Assembly (NCBI RefSeq): GCF_014648815.1
Contig: NZ_BMRV01000006.1
Coordinates: 364,920 to 428,919 of the forward strand
Origin: Streptomyces flaveolus
GTDB taxonomy: Bacteria > Actinomycetota > Actinomycetes > Streptomycetales > Streptomycetaceae
Direction: 5' to 3'
Length of the DNA: 64,000 nucleotides
The notes under the pieces are model-generated. The model worked only from the letters and a program-made list of their open reading frames with translations, did no database searches and was not told where the DNA came from. Within the stretch, counting starts at the first letter, position 1; the number at the start of each line of letters is the position of its first letter. Made by a program: the position numbers and the translations under genes. Of the stretch, positions 27,044-35,130 are shown in pieces.

Positions 27044-29275
27044 GTGCCCCGCTTCAGCGTCATCATCCCCTGCTTCAAGGTGCAGGGCTTCCTGCGCGAG
27101 TGCCTCGACTCGGTCCTGGACCAGTCCTACCGGGACATCGAGGTGATCGCCGTGAACGACTGTTCGCCGGACGGCTGCGGCGCCATCCTCGACGAGTACG
27201 CGGCCCGCGACGACCGGATGCGCGTGCTGCACCTGGAGGAGAACGTCGGCCTCGGCCGGGCCCGCAACGCCGGGATGCCGCACGCCACCGGCGACTACCT
27301 CTTCTTCCTGGACAGCGACGACACCCTCACGCCGGGCGCCCTGCGGGCGATGGCCGACCGGCTCGCGGAGACGGACGACCCGGACGTCCTGGTCTTCGAC
27401 TACGCGCGCACCTACTGGTGGGGCGGCACCCGCCGCAACGTCCTCGCCCGGGTCCTCGCGGAGGCCGGCGGCGGCACCTTCACGGCCGCCGAGCACCCGG
27501 AGATCCTCGAGCTGCTGATGGTGGTGTGGAACAAGGTCTACCGGCGCGACTTCACCGAGCGGGAGGGCTTCACGTTCCCGCCGGGCTACTACGAGGACAC
27601 GCCCTGGACGTTCCCGGTGATGTTCAGCGCCGGGCGGATCGCCGCGCTGGACCGCATCTGCCTGAACTACCGGCAGCGGCGCAGCGGCAACATCCTGTCC
27701 ACCACCAGCCGCAAGCACTTCGACATCCACGAGCAGTACGAGCGGGTCTTCGCGTTCGTCGACGCCCGCCCGGAGCTGGCCGGCTGGCGGCCGTTCCTGC
27801 ACGCCAAGATGGGCGAGCACTGCCTGGACATCCTGTCCAAGCCGGACCGGCTGCCCCCGTCCGACAAGGCCGAGTTCTTCCGCCGCACCGCCGAGATGTT
27901 CCGCGCCCACCGGCCGGAGGGGGCCCCGGTCCCGCCCGGTCTGCGGGTGCTGGAGCGGGGCTGGACGGCGTACCGGCTGCGGCGGCAGTCCGGGCGGGTC
28001 GGCCGGGAACTGGTGCGGCGGACGCGGCAGGCGGGCGGCGCCGCCGCCGGGCGTCTGGGCCGGGTCCGCTCCGCGGTGAACAGCCGCCGTCCCCTGGACC
28101 CGCACCTCGCCGTGTACTCGGCGTTCTCCCACCGGGGCGTGCTCGGCGACCCCGCGGCGGTCTACCACAAGGCCCGCGAGATCGCGCCGCACCTGCGCGG
28201 GGTGTGGGTGGTGCGCGACGAGGAGGACGTCAGGCTGCTGCCGCCGGGCACGGAGCACGTGCTCCTGGGCAGCTCGGCCTACCGCCGGGTGACCGAGCGG
28301 GCCACGTACTTCGTCAACAACGTCAACTGGCCCGGCTCGCTGGCCAAGCGTCCCGGCAGCGTCCACATCCACACCCACCAGGGCACCCCGCTCAAGTTCA
28401 TGGGCGCCGACCTGCTGGGCAAGCCGGGTGCCCGGTACGGCCTGGACGTGCCGCAGATGCTGCGCCGCGCCGACCGCTGGGACTACAGCCTGGTCGCCAA
28501 CCGGCACTCGGAGCTGGTGTGGGAGCGGGCGTACCCGTGCCACTTCACGTCCGTGCGGACCGGCAGTCCGCGCAACGACGTCCTGGTCGGCGCCGGTCCC
28601 GAGCACGGCCGCCGGGTGCGCGAGCGGCTCGGTGTGCCCGAGGGCCACACGGTGGTGCTGTACGCGCCGACCCGCCGCGACTACCGGCGGGGCGGGCACG
28701 TCGACCGGATCGACCTGGCCCGCCTCGCCGCCGACCTGGGCGAGGACCACACCCTGGTGGTCCGGCTGCATCCCTCGCTCGCCACCGGGCACGCCCGCGG
28801 CATGGGCCTGTCCGAGCTGCACCGGCGGGGCGTGGTCGTCGACGCGACGGACGAACCGCACGTCGAGGACGTGATGCTCGCCTCCGACCTGCTGATCACC
28901 GACTACTCCGCCCTGATGTTCGACTACGCGCTCCTGGACCGGCCGATCGTCGTGCACGCCGACGACTGGGGCGCCTACGCGGCGAGCCGCGGCGCCTACT
29001 TCGACATCACCGCCGACGCGCCGGGCCATGTGGCGCGCTCCTACCGGGAGCTGGCGTGGCTGCTGGAGTCGGGGGCGTGGCGCGACGAGGAGTCGACGCG
29101 GCTGCGGTCCGCGTTCCGGGCGCGGTTCGGCGAGTACGACGACGGGCGGGCCGCCGAGCGGGTCGTGCGGACGCTGATGCTGGGAGAGGCGATGCCGGCA
29201 CCGGACCCGGCGGTCACCGTCCCCGCGGCCCGTGCCGTCCCCGCCGACGGCCGCGACCTGCTGACCTTCTCGTGA
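27044..29275 (+). CDS. GT2 glycosyltransferase fused to TagF-like glycerophosphotransferase, paralogue 3
   Basis: 743 residues from GTG 27044, with AAGGAG 10 bases upstream and only 7 bp after paralogue 2. The GT2 domain is intact (SVIIPCFK, AVNDCSPDGCG, FLDSDD). In the phosphotransferase half the HGTP motif is IHTHQGTPLKFMG, with Gln at the catalytic His position and a His one residue earlier. RLHPSLATG retains the second His, and LITDYSALMFDYALLDRP is typical. It is closest to paralogue 1 in the GT2 half (YEDTPW, NYRQRRSGNIL). Its stop overlaps the start of the next gene by GTGA, so it is translationally coupled to a membrane protein. Confidence 0.88.
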   Translation: MPRFSVIIPCFKVQGFLRECLDSVLDQSYRDIEVIAVNDCSPDGCGAILDEYAARDDRMRVLHLEENVGLGRARNAGMPHATGDYLFFLDSDDTLTPGALRAMADRLAETDDPDVLVFDYARTYWWGGTRRNVLARVLAEAGGGTFTAAEHPEILELLMVVWNKVYRRDFTEREGFTFPPGYYEDTPWTFPVMFSAGRIAALDRICLNYRQRRSGNILSTTSRKHFDIHEQYERVFAFVDARPELAGWRPFLHAKMGEHCLDILSKPDRLPPSDKAEFFRRTAEMFRAHRPEGAPVPPGLRVLERGWTAYRLRRQSGRVGRELVRRTRQAGGAAAGRLGRVRSAVNSRRPLDPHLAVYSAFSHRGVLGDPAAVYHKAREIAPHLRGVWVVRDEEDVRLLPPGTEHVLLGSSAYRRVTERATYFVNNVNWPGSLAKRPGSVHIHTHQGTPLKFMGADLLGKPGARYGLDVPQMLRRADRWDYSLVANRHSELVWERAYPCHFTSVRTGSPRNDVLVGAGPEHGRRVRERLGVPEGHTVVLYAPTRRDYRRGGHVDRIDLARLAADLGEDHTLVVRLHPSLATGHARGMGLSELHRRGVVVDATDEPHVEDVMLASDLLITDYSALMFDYALLDRPIVVHADDWGAYAASRGAYFDITADAPGHVARSYRELAWLLESGAWRDEESTRLRSAFRARFGEYDDGRAAERVVRTLMLGEAMPAPDPAVTVPAARAVPADGRDLLTFS

Positions 29276-30549
29276 GGCCGCGCACCTGGGTGCTGGCCCT
29301 GGCCGCGGTGTTCTCCGTGCTCCAGCTCGCGAACGTCACCGGCCGGGACACGCCCGACACCAAGAACTACCTGGCGTACGCCCTGAGCCTGTCCGGCGAG
29401 AGCAAGCGCGGGGCGGCGGCGGCCACCATCGACTACGTGTGCGCGAGCCAGGCGTCGGTGGCCCGCCGCGACCAGGGCGTGCACGTGGTCCGCTTCCACC
29501 GCCCCGACCCCACCGACCGGGTCGTGGCGGACTGCCGGAAGCGGGAGTGGGGGCAGGTGGAGCCGCGGCTGGCGGCCGGGCAGACCGGCGGGCACACCGT
29601 GCCGTACATGCCGGAGCGCTTCATGCGGATCTTCGAGGTGCGGCCCGGCTATCCGGTGTTCCTGGTGCCGTTCGTCACCACGCTGGGGGCGACGTGGGGG
29701 CTGTGGGCCGCGGGCGTGGTCATCGCGTGCGCCGGCGGCGTCCTCGCCTTCCTGATCCTGCGCACGCTGTCCGTGCCGGTGCCCCTCGCGCTGACCGGGC
29801 AGGCCCTGTACTACGTGCTGCCGAGCGGCACGACCGCCATGCGCCCGATGGCCGAGGGGCTGCTGATGGCGCTGACGCTGGCGGTGGTGTGGGGCTGTGC
29901 GCTGGTGCTGCGGGCGGGGCGCGAGCGGGCGGGTCTCGCCCTGGTCGCCGGATCGCTGCTCGCGCTGTTCGCCGTCAAGCACTCCCAGGCGCTGTTCCTC
30001 GGGGTGTGTCTGGCGGCGGCCGGCGCGGCGATCGCGCTGCGGCGGCGCCGGCGGGGCCGGCTCCCGGGCCGGGACGTGCTGGCGCTCGCGGCCCTGGGCC
30101 TGGCCGGGGCGCTGGTCACGATGACGCTCGCCCGGCTGCTGCACTACCCGTCCGAGTCCGACAGCCTCCAGGACCTGCTCACCGGCCACTTCGCGCGGCC
30201 GGACCGGGAGGATCCGTGGCCGGAGTTCTGGCAGTTGCAGGGCAACTTCTGGGTGGAGTGGCTGCGGCGGCAGGCGTGGGAGCCGCTGTTCGTCGCGGCC
30301 CTGGGCGCCGGGGCGTGGGGCTCGCTGCGGCGGGGGCGCACGGTCGGTGTCTTCGTGGTCGCGGCGGCGTTCACCGGCGTCCTCACCCAGGCCGCGCACC
30401 CGGACATCAACATCTGGGGCGAGCGGCTGATCGTGCTGGCCTGGCTGCTGCCGGTGGTGGGCGTCCCGCTGCTGCTGGAGCCGGTGCTGCGGAGCCGGGT
30501 GGCCGTGCCCGCGCAGGGCCACGCCGACCGGGAGCGCGCGGTCAGCTGA
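29272..30549 (+). CDS. Polytopic membrane protein, possible GT-C glycosyltransferase
   Basis: 425 residues starting at GTG 29272, which overlaps the preceding stop by four bases. About nine to ten hydrophobic segments alternate with short Arg-rich loops. A long extracytoplasmic loop after TM1 (about 30-120) contains ANVTGRDTPDTKNYLAYALS, an Asp/Glu-bearing first loop like that of GT-C transferases using polyprenyl-phosphate sugars. I recognise no specific family. Coupling to the GT2-TagF cluster suggests it modifies or handles the same glycopolymer on the outer face of the membrane. The call is by topology and context only. Confidence 0.65.
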   Translation: MRPRTWVLALAAVFSVLQLANVTGRDTPDTKNYLAYALSLSGESKRGAAAATIDYVCASQASVARRDQGVHVVRFHRPDPTDRVVADCRKREWGQVEPRLAAGQTGGHTVPYMPERFMRIFEVRPGYPVFLVPFVTTLGATWGLWAAGVVIACAGGVLAFLILRTLSVPVPLALTGQALYYVLPSGTTAMRPMAEGLLMALTLAVVWGCALVLRAGRERAGLALVAGSLLALFAVKHSQALFLGVCLAAAGAAIALRRRRRGRLPGRDVLALAALGLAGALVTMTLARLLHYPSESDSLQDLLTGHFARPDREDPWPEFWQLQGNFWVEWLRRQAWEPLFVAALGAGAWGSLRRGRTVGVFVVAAAFTGVLTQAAHPDINIWGERLIVLAWLLPVVGVPLLLEPVLRSRVAVPAQGHADRERAVS

Positions 30550-30647
30550 ACCCGGCGCTCACCCGTTGAGGTGAAGTGACGTCAAGCCGTTGACGTCGGC
30601 GGGAACATACGGCAAATGCCCCGGATGTCCCCCTTTTCCGTCCTCCA

Positions 30648-32204
30648 GTGAGCGCCGGCGTCCTCGTCCGGCGGGCCGTGCGCGGCGCGACGGCGCTGCG
30701 CGGCGGCCGCTCCTGGCGTCCCACCCCGTTCCAGGCCGCCGGCTTCCTGTTCTTCCTGGTGATGTCGCTGGCGTACTGGCGGGTGCCGCTGTGCTGCGAC
30801 GCCGGCCAGCACGCGGCGGTGGTGGAACGCCTGAAGGCCGACCTCCTCCGTCCGCGTCACCCGATGGCCGACCTGCCGGGCGCGGGCAGCGCCTACTACT
30901 CGCCGTACGCGGTGGCGCAGGGCCTGTTCGCCCGGTTCGCGGGGCTGGGCGGCTGGGAGGTGGTGCGGCTCGCCGGACCGCTGAATCTGGTGGTGCTGCT
31001 GACCGGCCTGGGCCGCTTCGTGCGGGTGCTGAGCCCGCGGCCGTGGGCGCCCGTACTGGCGCTGGGCGCGATGACGCTGCTGTGGGGCACCGAGCGGGCC
31101 TGGTGGAGCGGCTACCTGGGGCTGATGTCGATGACCGGCAACCTCGGCTACCCGTCCGCCTTCGCGATCGGCCTCACCTTCTGGGCCTGGGCGCTGACCG
31201 GAACGCTGGCCCGCGACGCGCACCGGGTGCGGTACGTGGGGCCCAGCGGGCTGCACGGCTTCGGCGGCTACGCGGGGCTGGGCGTCCTGTACGGGCTGAT
31301 CCTGCTGATCCACCCGATCACTGCGGTGGCGGCGGCACTGGGCGGCGTGGCGCTGGTGGCCGGGTGGCAGCGGGGCCGGCACGGCGCGGTCGTCGGGCGG
31401 TGGGCGCTGACGGGGGCGGCGGCGCTGCTGTCGGCGGCCTGCTGGCCGTACTTCGACGTCTTCGCGCTGGCCGGTGACGACAGCGTGGACGGCATGCACC
31501 GGGTCCTGTACCTGGACCTGCCCCGGGAGTTCTGGCTCGCGCTGCTCGGGCTGCCGGCGCTGTGGCTGCGCGGGCGCCGCTCGGCGCGGGATCCGCTGGT
31601 GCTGATGTTCGCGCTGGACTGCGCGGTGGTGGCGTACGGCTGGGTGAGCGGCCACTACACCTACGGCAGGATCCTCGGGCTCACGCTGGTGCCGCTGCAG
31701 TTCGCGGTGGCGATCGAGCTGGCGGCTCCCCGGCCGTGGGGGCGGTGGCGGCGGCTGCTGGGCACGGTGGTGGCCGCGGGGGCCCTGATGGGGTTCCTCA
31801 CGGTCCAGGCGGGGGCGGTGGTGCCGCGCCCGCTGGATCCGGTCGGCTTCGAGCAGCCGCCCGACTGGCCGACGTACGCGTGGGCGGCCCGGCACATCGG
31901 ACCCGGCGAGGTCGTGATCACCGACGGCTACTACGCCGGTCACGCCATCGCCGGGTACGGGCCCAATCTCGCGGCGCCCGCCTGGCCGGACCCGTCGCTG
32001 GACGAGCGGGAGCGCAGACGGCGCGTGGCCGATGTGAAGGCGTATCTCGCCCCCGGCTCGACCCGCGCCGTGCGCGCGGCCGTCGTGCGCCGCTACCACG
32101 TCCGCTGGCTGCTGCTGACGCGCTGGCACCCGGTGCCCGAGGAGGCGGTGGTGATGGCGTGGAGCGAGCGGACGGGGGAGGTGCTGGCGCGGGTCGGGGG
32201 GTGA
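30648..32204 (+). CDS. Polytopic membrane protein, possible GT-C glycosyltransferase
   Basis: 518 residues from GTG 30648, about 100 bp after the previous gene. The first helix (about 29-46) is followed by a loop with CCDAGQHAAVVERL, whose acidic residues resemble the first-loop catalytic site of GT-C enzymes. Roughly ten more hydrophobic segments follow, then a soluble extracytoplasmic C-terminal domain (about 400-518, YAWAARHIGPGEVVITDGYY). It is similar in layout, not in detail, to the preceding membrane protein. I know no function; adjacency suggests glycan assembly. The terminal VARVGG and the following 15 bp lead directly to the convergent ohrA stop. Confidence 0.62.
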   Translation: MSAGVLVRRAVRGATALRGGRSWRPTPFQAAGFLFFLVMSLAYWRVPLCCDAGQHAAVVERLKADLLRPRHPMADLPGAGSAYYSPYAVAQGLFARFAGLGGWEVVRLAGPLNLVVLLTGLGRFVRVLSPRPWAPVLALGAMTLLWGTERAWWSGYLGLMSMTGNLGYPSAFAIGLTFWAWALTGTLARDAHRVRYVGPSGLHGFGGYAGLGVLYGLILLIHPITAVAAALGGVALVAGWQRGRHGAVVGRWALTGAAALLSAACWPYFDVFALAGDDSVDGMHRVLYLDLPREFWLALLGLPALWLRGRRSARDPLVLMFALDCAVVAYGWVSGHYTYGRILGLTLVPLQFAVAIELAAPRPWGRWRRLLGTVVAAGALMGFLTVQAGAVVPRPLDPVGFEQPPDWPTYAWAARHIGPGEVVITDGYYAGHAIAGYGPNLAAPAWPDPSLDERERRRRVADVKAYLAPGSTRAVRAAVVRRYHVRWLLLTRWHPVPEEAVVMAWSERTGEVLARVGG

Positions 32205-32219
32205 CCCGGGCGCCGGCGC

Positions 32220-32633
32220 CTACTCGATGACGAGCTCGACCTCGATGTTGCCGCGGGTGGCGTTGGAGTAGGGGCAGACCTGGTGGGCCTGCTCGACCAG
32301 CTTGCGGCCGGTCTCCTCGTCCACGCCCTCGGGCAGCTCGACGCGGAGGGTGACGGCGAGCCCGAAGCCCTGGCCCTGCTTGCCGATGCCGACCTCGGCG
32401 GTCACCGCGGCGTCGCTGACGTCGACCTTGGCCTGCCGGCCGACGAGGCCGAGGGCGCTGCCGAAGCACGCGGCGTACCCGGCGGCGAACAGCTGCTCCG
32501 GGTTGGTGCCCTGTCCGTCGCCGCCCATCTCGACGGGGGCGCTGAGCGCGAGGTCCAGCTTGCCGTCGGAGCTGACGGCACGGCCGTCGCGGCCGTGGGT
32601 GGCGGTGGCGGCGGCGGTGTAGAGCGCGTCCAT
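32220..32633 (-). CDS. ohrA: Organic hydroperoxide resistance protein, Ohr/OsmC family
   Basis: 137 residues from ATG 32633 (MDALYTAAATATHG), with AGAGGGACGG upstream. The two redox Cys are present: Cys56 in AACFGSAL and Cys120 in QVCPYSNATRG. Ohr is a homodimeric, lipoyl/dihydrolipoamide-dependent thiol peroxidase that reduces organic and fatty-acid hydroperoxides in the cytoplasm. The gene is divergent from an OhrR-type MarR regulator 101 bp away with palindromic sites between. The pair forms the usual self-contained peroxide switch. Confidence 0.95.
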   Translation of the reverse strand: MDALYTAAATATHGRDGRAVSSDGKLDLALSAPVEMGGDGQGTNPEQLFAAGYAACFGSALGLVGRQAKVDVSDAAVTAEVGIGKQGQGFGLAVTLRVELPEGVDEETGRKLVEQAHQVCPYSNATRGNIEVELVIE

Positions 32634-32684
32634 GGAAATCCGTCCCTCTGAGAGCTGAAGCGTTCCGACCACTGAAGTAGAGCA

Positions 32685-32708
32685 CACAATTAAGTTGTGC
32701 ACAACTTA
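32685..32708. promoter_or_regulatory. OhrR operator: overlapping inverted repeats
   Basis: TAAGTTGTGCACAACTTA (32691-32708) is a perfect 18-bp palindrome. An overlapping imperfect dyad CACAATTAAGTTGTG covers 32685-32699. They lie in the 101-bp ohrA/ohrR gap, 50-75 bp from the ohrA start and 27-50 bp from ohrR. OhrR proteins bind such TTGT/ACAA dyads cooperatively and leave DNA when their Cys is oxidised. Confidence 0.8.
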
Positions 32709-32734
32709 CTGCCCTCCAAAGCTACCCTGGACCC

Positions 32735-33205
32735 ATGACCACGCCACCGCCCCCGCCTCTGCCCGCGACGGACTGGCTCCGCCTCGACCAGCAGATCTGC
32801 TTCTCCCTGAACGCCGCCTCGCGCGCCTTCGGCGGTGTGTACCGCGTGCTGCTCAAGGAGCTGGGGCTCACGTATCCGCAGTACCTGGTGATGCTGGTGC
32901 TGTGGGAGCACGGCGAGCTGCCGGTCAAGAAGCTCGGCGAGCATCTGAGACTCGACTCGGGCACGCTGTCGCCCCTGCTCAAGCGGCTGGAGGCGGCCGG
33001 CCTGGTCCACCGGGAGCGCAGCGCACGGGACGAGCGGTCGGTGCGGGTGCGGCTCACGGAGGAGGGCGTCGCGCTGCGCGAGCGGGCCGCCGAGGTGCCG
33101 CGCCGGATCGCCGCGGCGACCGGCCTGGACCTCACGGAGATCCAGGACCTGCGCTCCCGCCTCGACCGGCTGACGACGGCACTGGACTCCGCCTACCGCC
33201 CCTGA
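32735..33205 (+). CDS. ohrR: MarR-family peroxide-sensing repressor OhrR
   Basis: 156 residues with a Pro-rich start. The sensing Cys is Cys22 in RLDQQICFSLNAASR, the position conserved in OhrR. Winged-helix DNA-binding elements follow (VKKLGEHLRLDSGTLSPLLK, then the wing RSARDERSVRVRLTEEG). Only one Cys is seen, suggesting a one-Cys type that reacts with a small thiol (mycothiol or the like) after oxidation. It presumably represses ohrA and itself through the operator at 32685-32708. Confidence 0.93.
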   Translation: MTTPPPPPLPATDWLRLDQQICFSLNAASRAFGGVYRVLLKELGLTYPQYLVMLVLWEHGELPVKKLGEHLRLDSGTLSPLLKRLEAAGLVHRERSARDERSVRVRLTEEGVALRERAAEVPRRIAAATGLDLTEIQDLRSRLDRLTTALDSAYRP

Positions 33206-33221
33206 AACCCGCCGCCCCCGC

Positions 33222-33325
33222 AGCTGCGGGCAATCGTGCCTCCCCCAGTGCCTGAACGGCCTGGGAGGTACCCCCAGGGGCGGCCCGGGTGGGCGGTGGG
33301 GTCCCCGCAACGCCGGGCTGCGCAC
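33222..33325 (+). repeat. Dispersed GC-rich intergenic repeat, copy B
   Basis: Shares with the other copies GCGGGCAATCGTGCCTCC, CCAGTGCCTGAACGGCC, GGTACCCCCAGGGG and GGTGGGCGGTGGGG, then CCCCGCAACGCCGGGC. It lies between the convergent ends of ohrR and the TetR gene. Confidence 0.9.
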
Positions 33326-33381
33326 CCACCCGCCCCCACGGCGCCGCCGAGGTCAGACGCCCCGTGGGCGAACGCGCCGTC

Positions 33382-34026
33382 TCACAACGCCTTGAGCCCT
33401 TCCGCCGTGGCCCGCGCCAACGCCCCCAGATACCCCTTGGGCAGCTTCCCGCCCCGCACGACCACCGACCGCCAGTACAGCGGACCCGAGATCAGATCCA
33501 GCGCCAGGTCCGCGTCGACCCCGGCACCCAGCTCTCCCCGCTCAACCGCCGCCGCGAGAATCTTGCTGGCGACCCCGTCCTGCCCCTCCCGCACCGTCTT
33601 CTGCAACGCCTCCGCGATCTCCGGATTGCGCGCCGCCTCCGCCTGAAGGTCCGGAATGATCTGCGAGGCCACCGGATGCCGCAGGGCACGGGACGTCACC
33701 TCGTACAGCAGCCGCAGATCCCCCTCGAGGGACCCGGTCTCCGGCGCGGGCAGTCCCTGCACGGCGAGCGCCGACACGATGTCGAGCACCAGGTGCAGCT
33801 TGGAGCGCCATCGCCGGTACACCGCCGTCTTGCCGACCCCCGCGCGGCGCGCGATCCCCTCGATGGACATCCGCGCGTAACCGACCGCCGCGAGCTCCTC
33901 GAAGACGGCCGCCCGGATGGCCTCCGTCACGTCCTCGCGCAGTACGGCCGCCCCGGCGGGGGCCCGGCGGCGCGGGCGCGGCTGCGGCTCGTCGGCGACG
34001 GCGTCGGCATCGGCGTTGGGCGTCAT
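33382..34026 (-). CDS. TetR-family repressor, divergent from the TagGH exporter
   Basis: 214 residues from ATG 34026. The helix-turn-helix is SIEGIARRAGVGKTAVYRRW (54-73), the tight TetR consensus with AVYRRW. The C-terminal ligand domain resembles the AcrR-like group with SQIIPDLQAE and the end LYWRSVVVRGGK. The gene faces away from tagG; the 171-bp gap carries two near-identical dyads. It probably represses itself and the exporter. No ligand can be predicted. Confidence 0.92.
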   Translation of the reverse strand: MTPNADADAVADEPQPRPRRRAPAGAAVLREDVTEAIRAAVFEELAAVGYARMSIEGIARRAGVGKTAVYRRWRSKLHLVLDIVSALAVQGLPAPETGSLEGDLRLLYEVTSRALRHPVASQIIPDLQAEAARNPEIAEALQKTVREGQDGVASKILAAAVERGELGAGVDADLALDLISGPLYWRSVVVRGGKLPKGYLGALARATAEGLKAL

Positions 34027-34044
34027 ACGAGCCAAGCATAGGGG

Positions 34045-34073
34045 CGTCACGACGAAACGGTTGCGTTCCGACG
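34045..34073. promoter_or_regulatory. TetR operator-like box 1
   Basis: A 29-bp box beginning CGTCACGACGAAACGG and ending CCGACG, with dyad core GAAACG-GTTG-CGTTCC. It starts 19 bp upstream of the TetR gene start. It matches box 2 at 25 of 29 positions. Confidence 0.7.
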
Positions 34074-34091
34074 CCACCCGGCCTACGCTCA

Positions 34092-34120
34092 CGTCACGAC
34101 GATACGGTGCCGTCCCGACG
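34092..34120. promoter_or_regulatory. TetR operator-like box 2
   Basis: Begins CGTCACGACGATACGG and ends CCGACG; same length and layout as box 1, spaced 47 bp start to start. It lies 78 bp before the tagG start, where it could overlap that promoter. Confidence 0.7.
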
Positions 34121-34197
34121 TAATAGAACGGTCGGCGTCCCGCAGGGAAACACCGGGAGTCGCCTCCGTCACCCCTCCCCGAGCGAAAGCAGCGGAT

Positions 34198-35130
34198 GTG
34201 AGCCAGGTCCTCGACACACCGCCCCCGACACCGGCCGGTCCGGCCACCCCCACCGCACCCCACGACCTCGCGGCCCTCGCCGCCCGCCACGGCCTGTCGG
34301 TCAGCGGCGCCCGGCCCTCCCTGCCCGAGTACGTCCGCCAGTTGTGGGCGCGTCGGCATTTCATCGGCGCCTTCGCCACCGCCAAGCTCACCGCCCAGTA
34401 CAGCCAGGCCAAGCTGGGCCAGCTGTGGCAGGTGATGACGCCGTTGCTGAACGCGGCGGTGTACTACTTCATCTTCGGCGTGCTGATGAACACCAAGCGC
34501 GGCGTGGAGGACTACGTCCCGTTCCTGGTCACGGGCGTGTTCGTGTGGACGTTCACGCAGAGCTCGCTCATGGCGGGCACCCGGGCCATCTCCGGCAACC
34601 TCGGCCTGGTGCGGGCCCTGCACTTCCCGCGGGCGGCCCTGCCGGTCTCCTTCTGCCTCCAGCAGCTCCAGCAGCTGCTGTTCTCGATGGCCGCGCTGGC
34701 CGTCATCCTGCTCGCCTTCGGCGTGCCGCCCGGCGTCTCCTGGTTGCTGACCGTGCCGGTCCTCGTGCTCCAGTTCGTGTTCAACGCGGGGATGTCGCTG
34801 ATCATGGCCCGGCTGGGCGCCAAGTTCCCCGACATCGCCCAGCTGATGCCGTTCCTGCTGCGCACCTGGATGTACGGCTCCGGCGTGATGTTCAGCATCC
34901 ACCACATGACCGGACCGGACAGCGGCCTGCCGTCCTGGATCGGCACGGTGCTCCAGCTCAACCCCTCCGTCGTCTACATCGACCTTATGCGCTTCGCCCT
35001 GATCGACAGCTTCGACGGGAGCTACCTGCCGCCGCACGTGTGGGCGCTCGCGGTGGGCTGGGCACTGGTCGCCGGGATCGGCGGCTTCGTCTACTTCTGG
35101 AAGGCCGAGGAGACCTACGGTCGTGGCTGA
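34198..35130 (+). CDS. tagG: Polysaccharide/teichoic acid ABC exporter permease, TagG-like
   Basis: 310 residues from GTG 34198. A long cytoplasmic N terminus (Pro-rich, then LAALAARHGL) is followed by six hydrophobic helices in the ABC-2 arrangement. The amphipathic segment before TM1 (LPEYVRQLWARRHFIGAFATAKL) is typical of Wzm/TagG permeases, which flip undecaprenyl-linked polymers. The stop overlaps tagH by eight bases, so the subunits are coupled. The nearby three GT2-TagF enzymes make a wall glycopolymer a likely cargo. The TagG versus Wzm name is by similarity. Confidence 0.88.
   Translation: MSQVLDTPPPTPAGPATPTAPHDLAALAARHGLSVSGARPSLPEYVRQLWARRHFIGAFATAKLTAQYSQAKLGQLWQVMTPLLNAAVYYFIFGVLMNTKRGVEDYVPFLVTGVFVWTFTQSSLMAGTRAISGNLGLVRALHFPRAALPVSFCLQQLQQLLFSMAALAVILLAFGVPPGVSWLLTVPVLVLQFVFNAGMSLIMARLGAKFPDIAQLMPFLLRTWMYGSGVMFSIHHMTGPDSGLPSWIGTVLQLNPSVVYIDLMRFALIDSFDGSYLPPHVWALAVGWALVAGIGGFVYFWKAEETYGRG

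Noticed and set aside
27100..29271. Long open frame (to 30549) across paralogue 3 in another frame
   Set aside because: GC-rich third-position bias opens all frames here. The frame has no domain before 29272; only its last part is real (the 425-aa membrane protein).
33226..33325. Repeat copies as CRISPR or tRNA-like elements
   Set aside because: Copies are kilobases apart, with no regular spacers, no cas genes and no tRNA fold.
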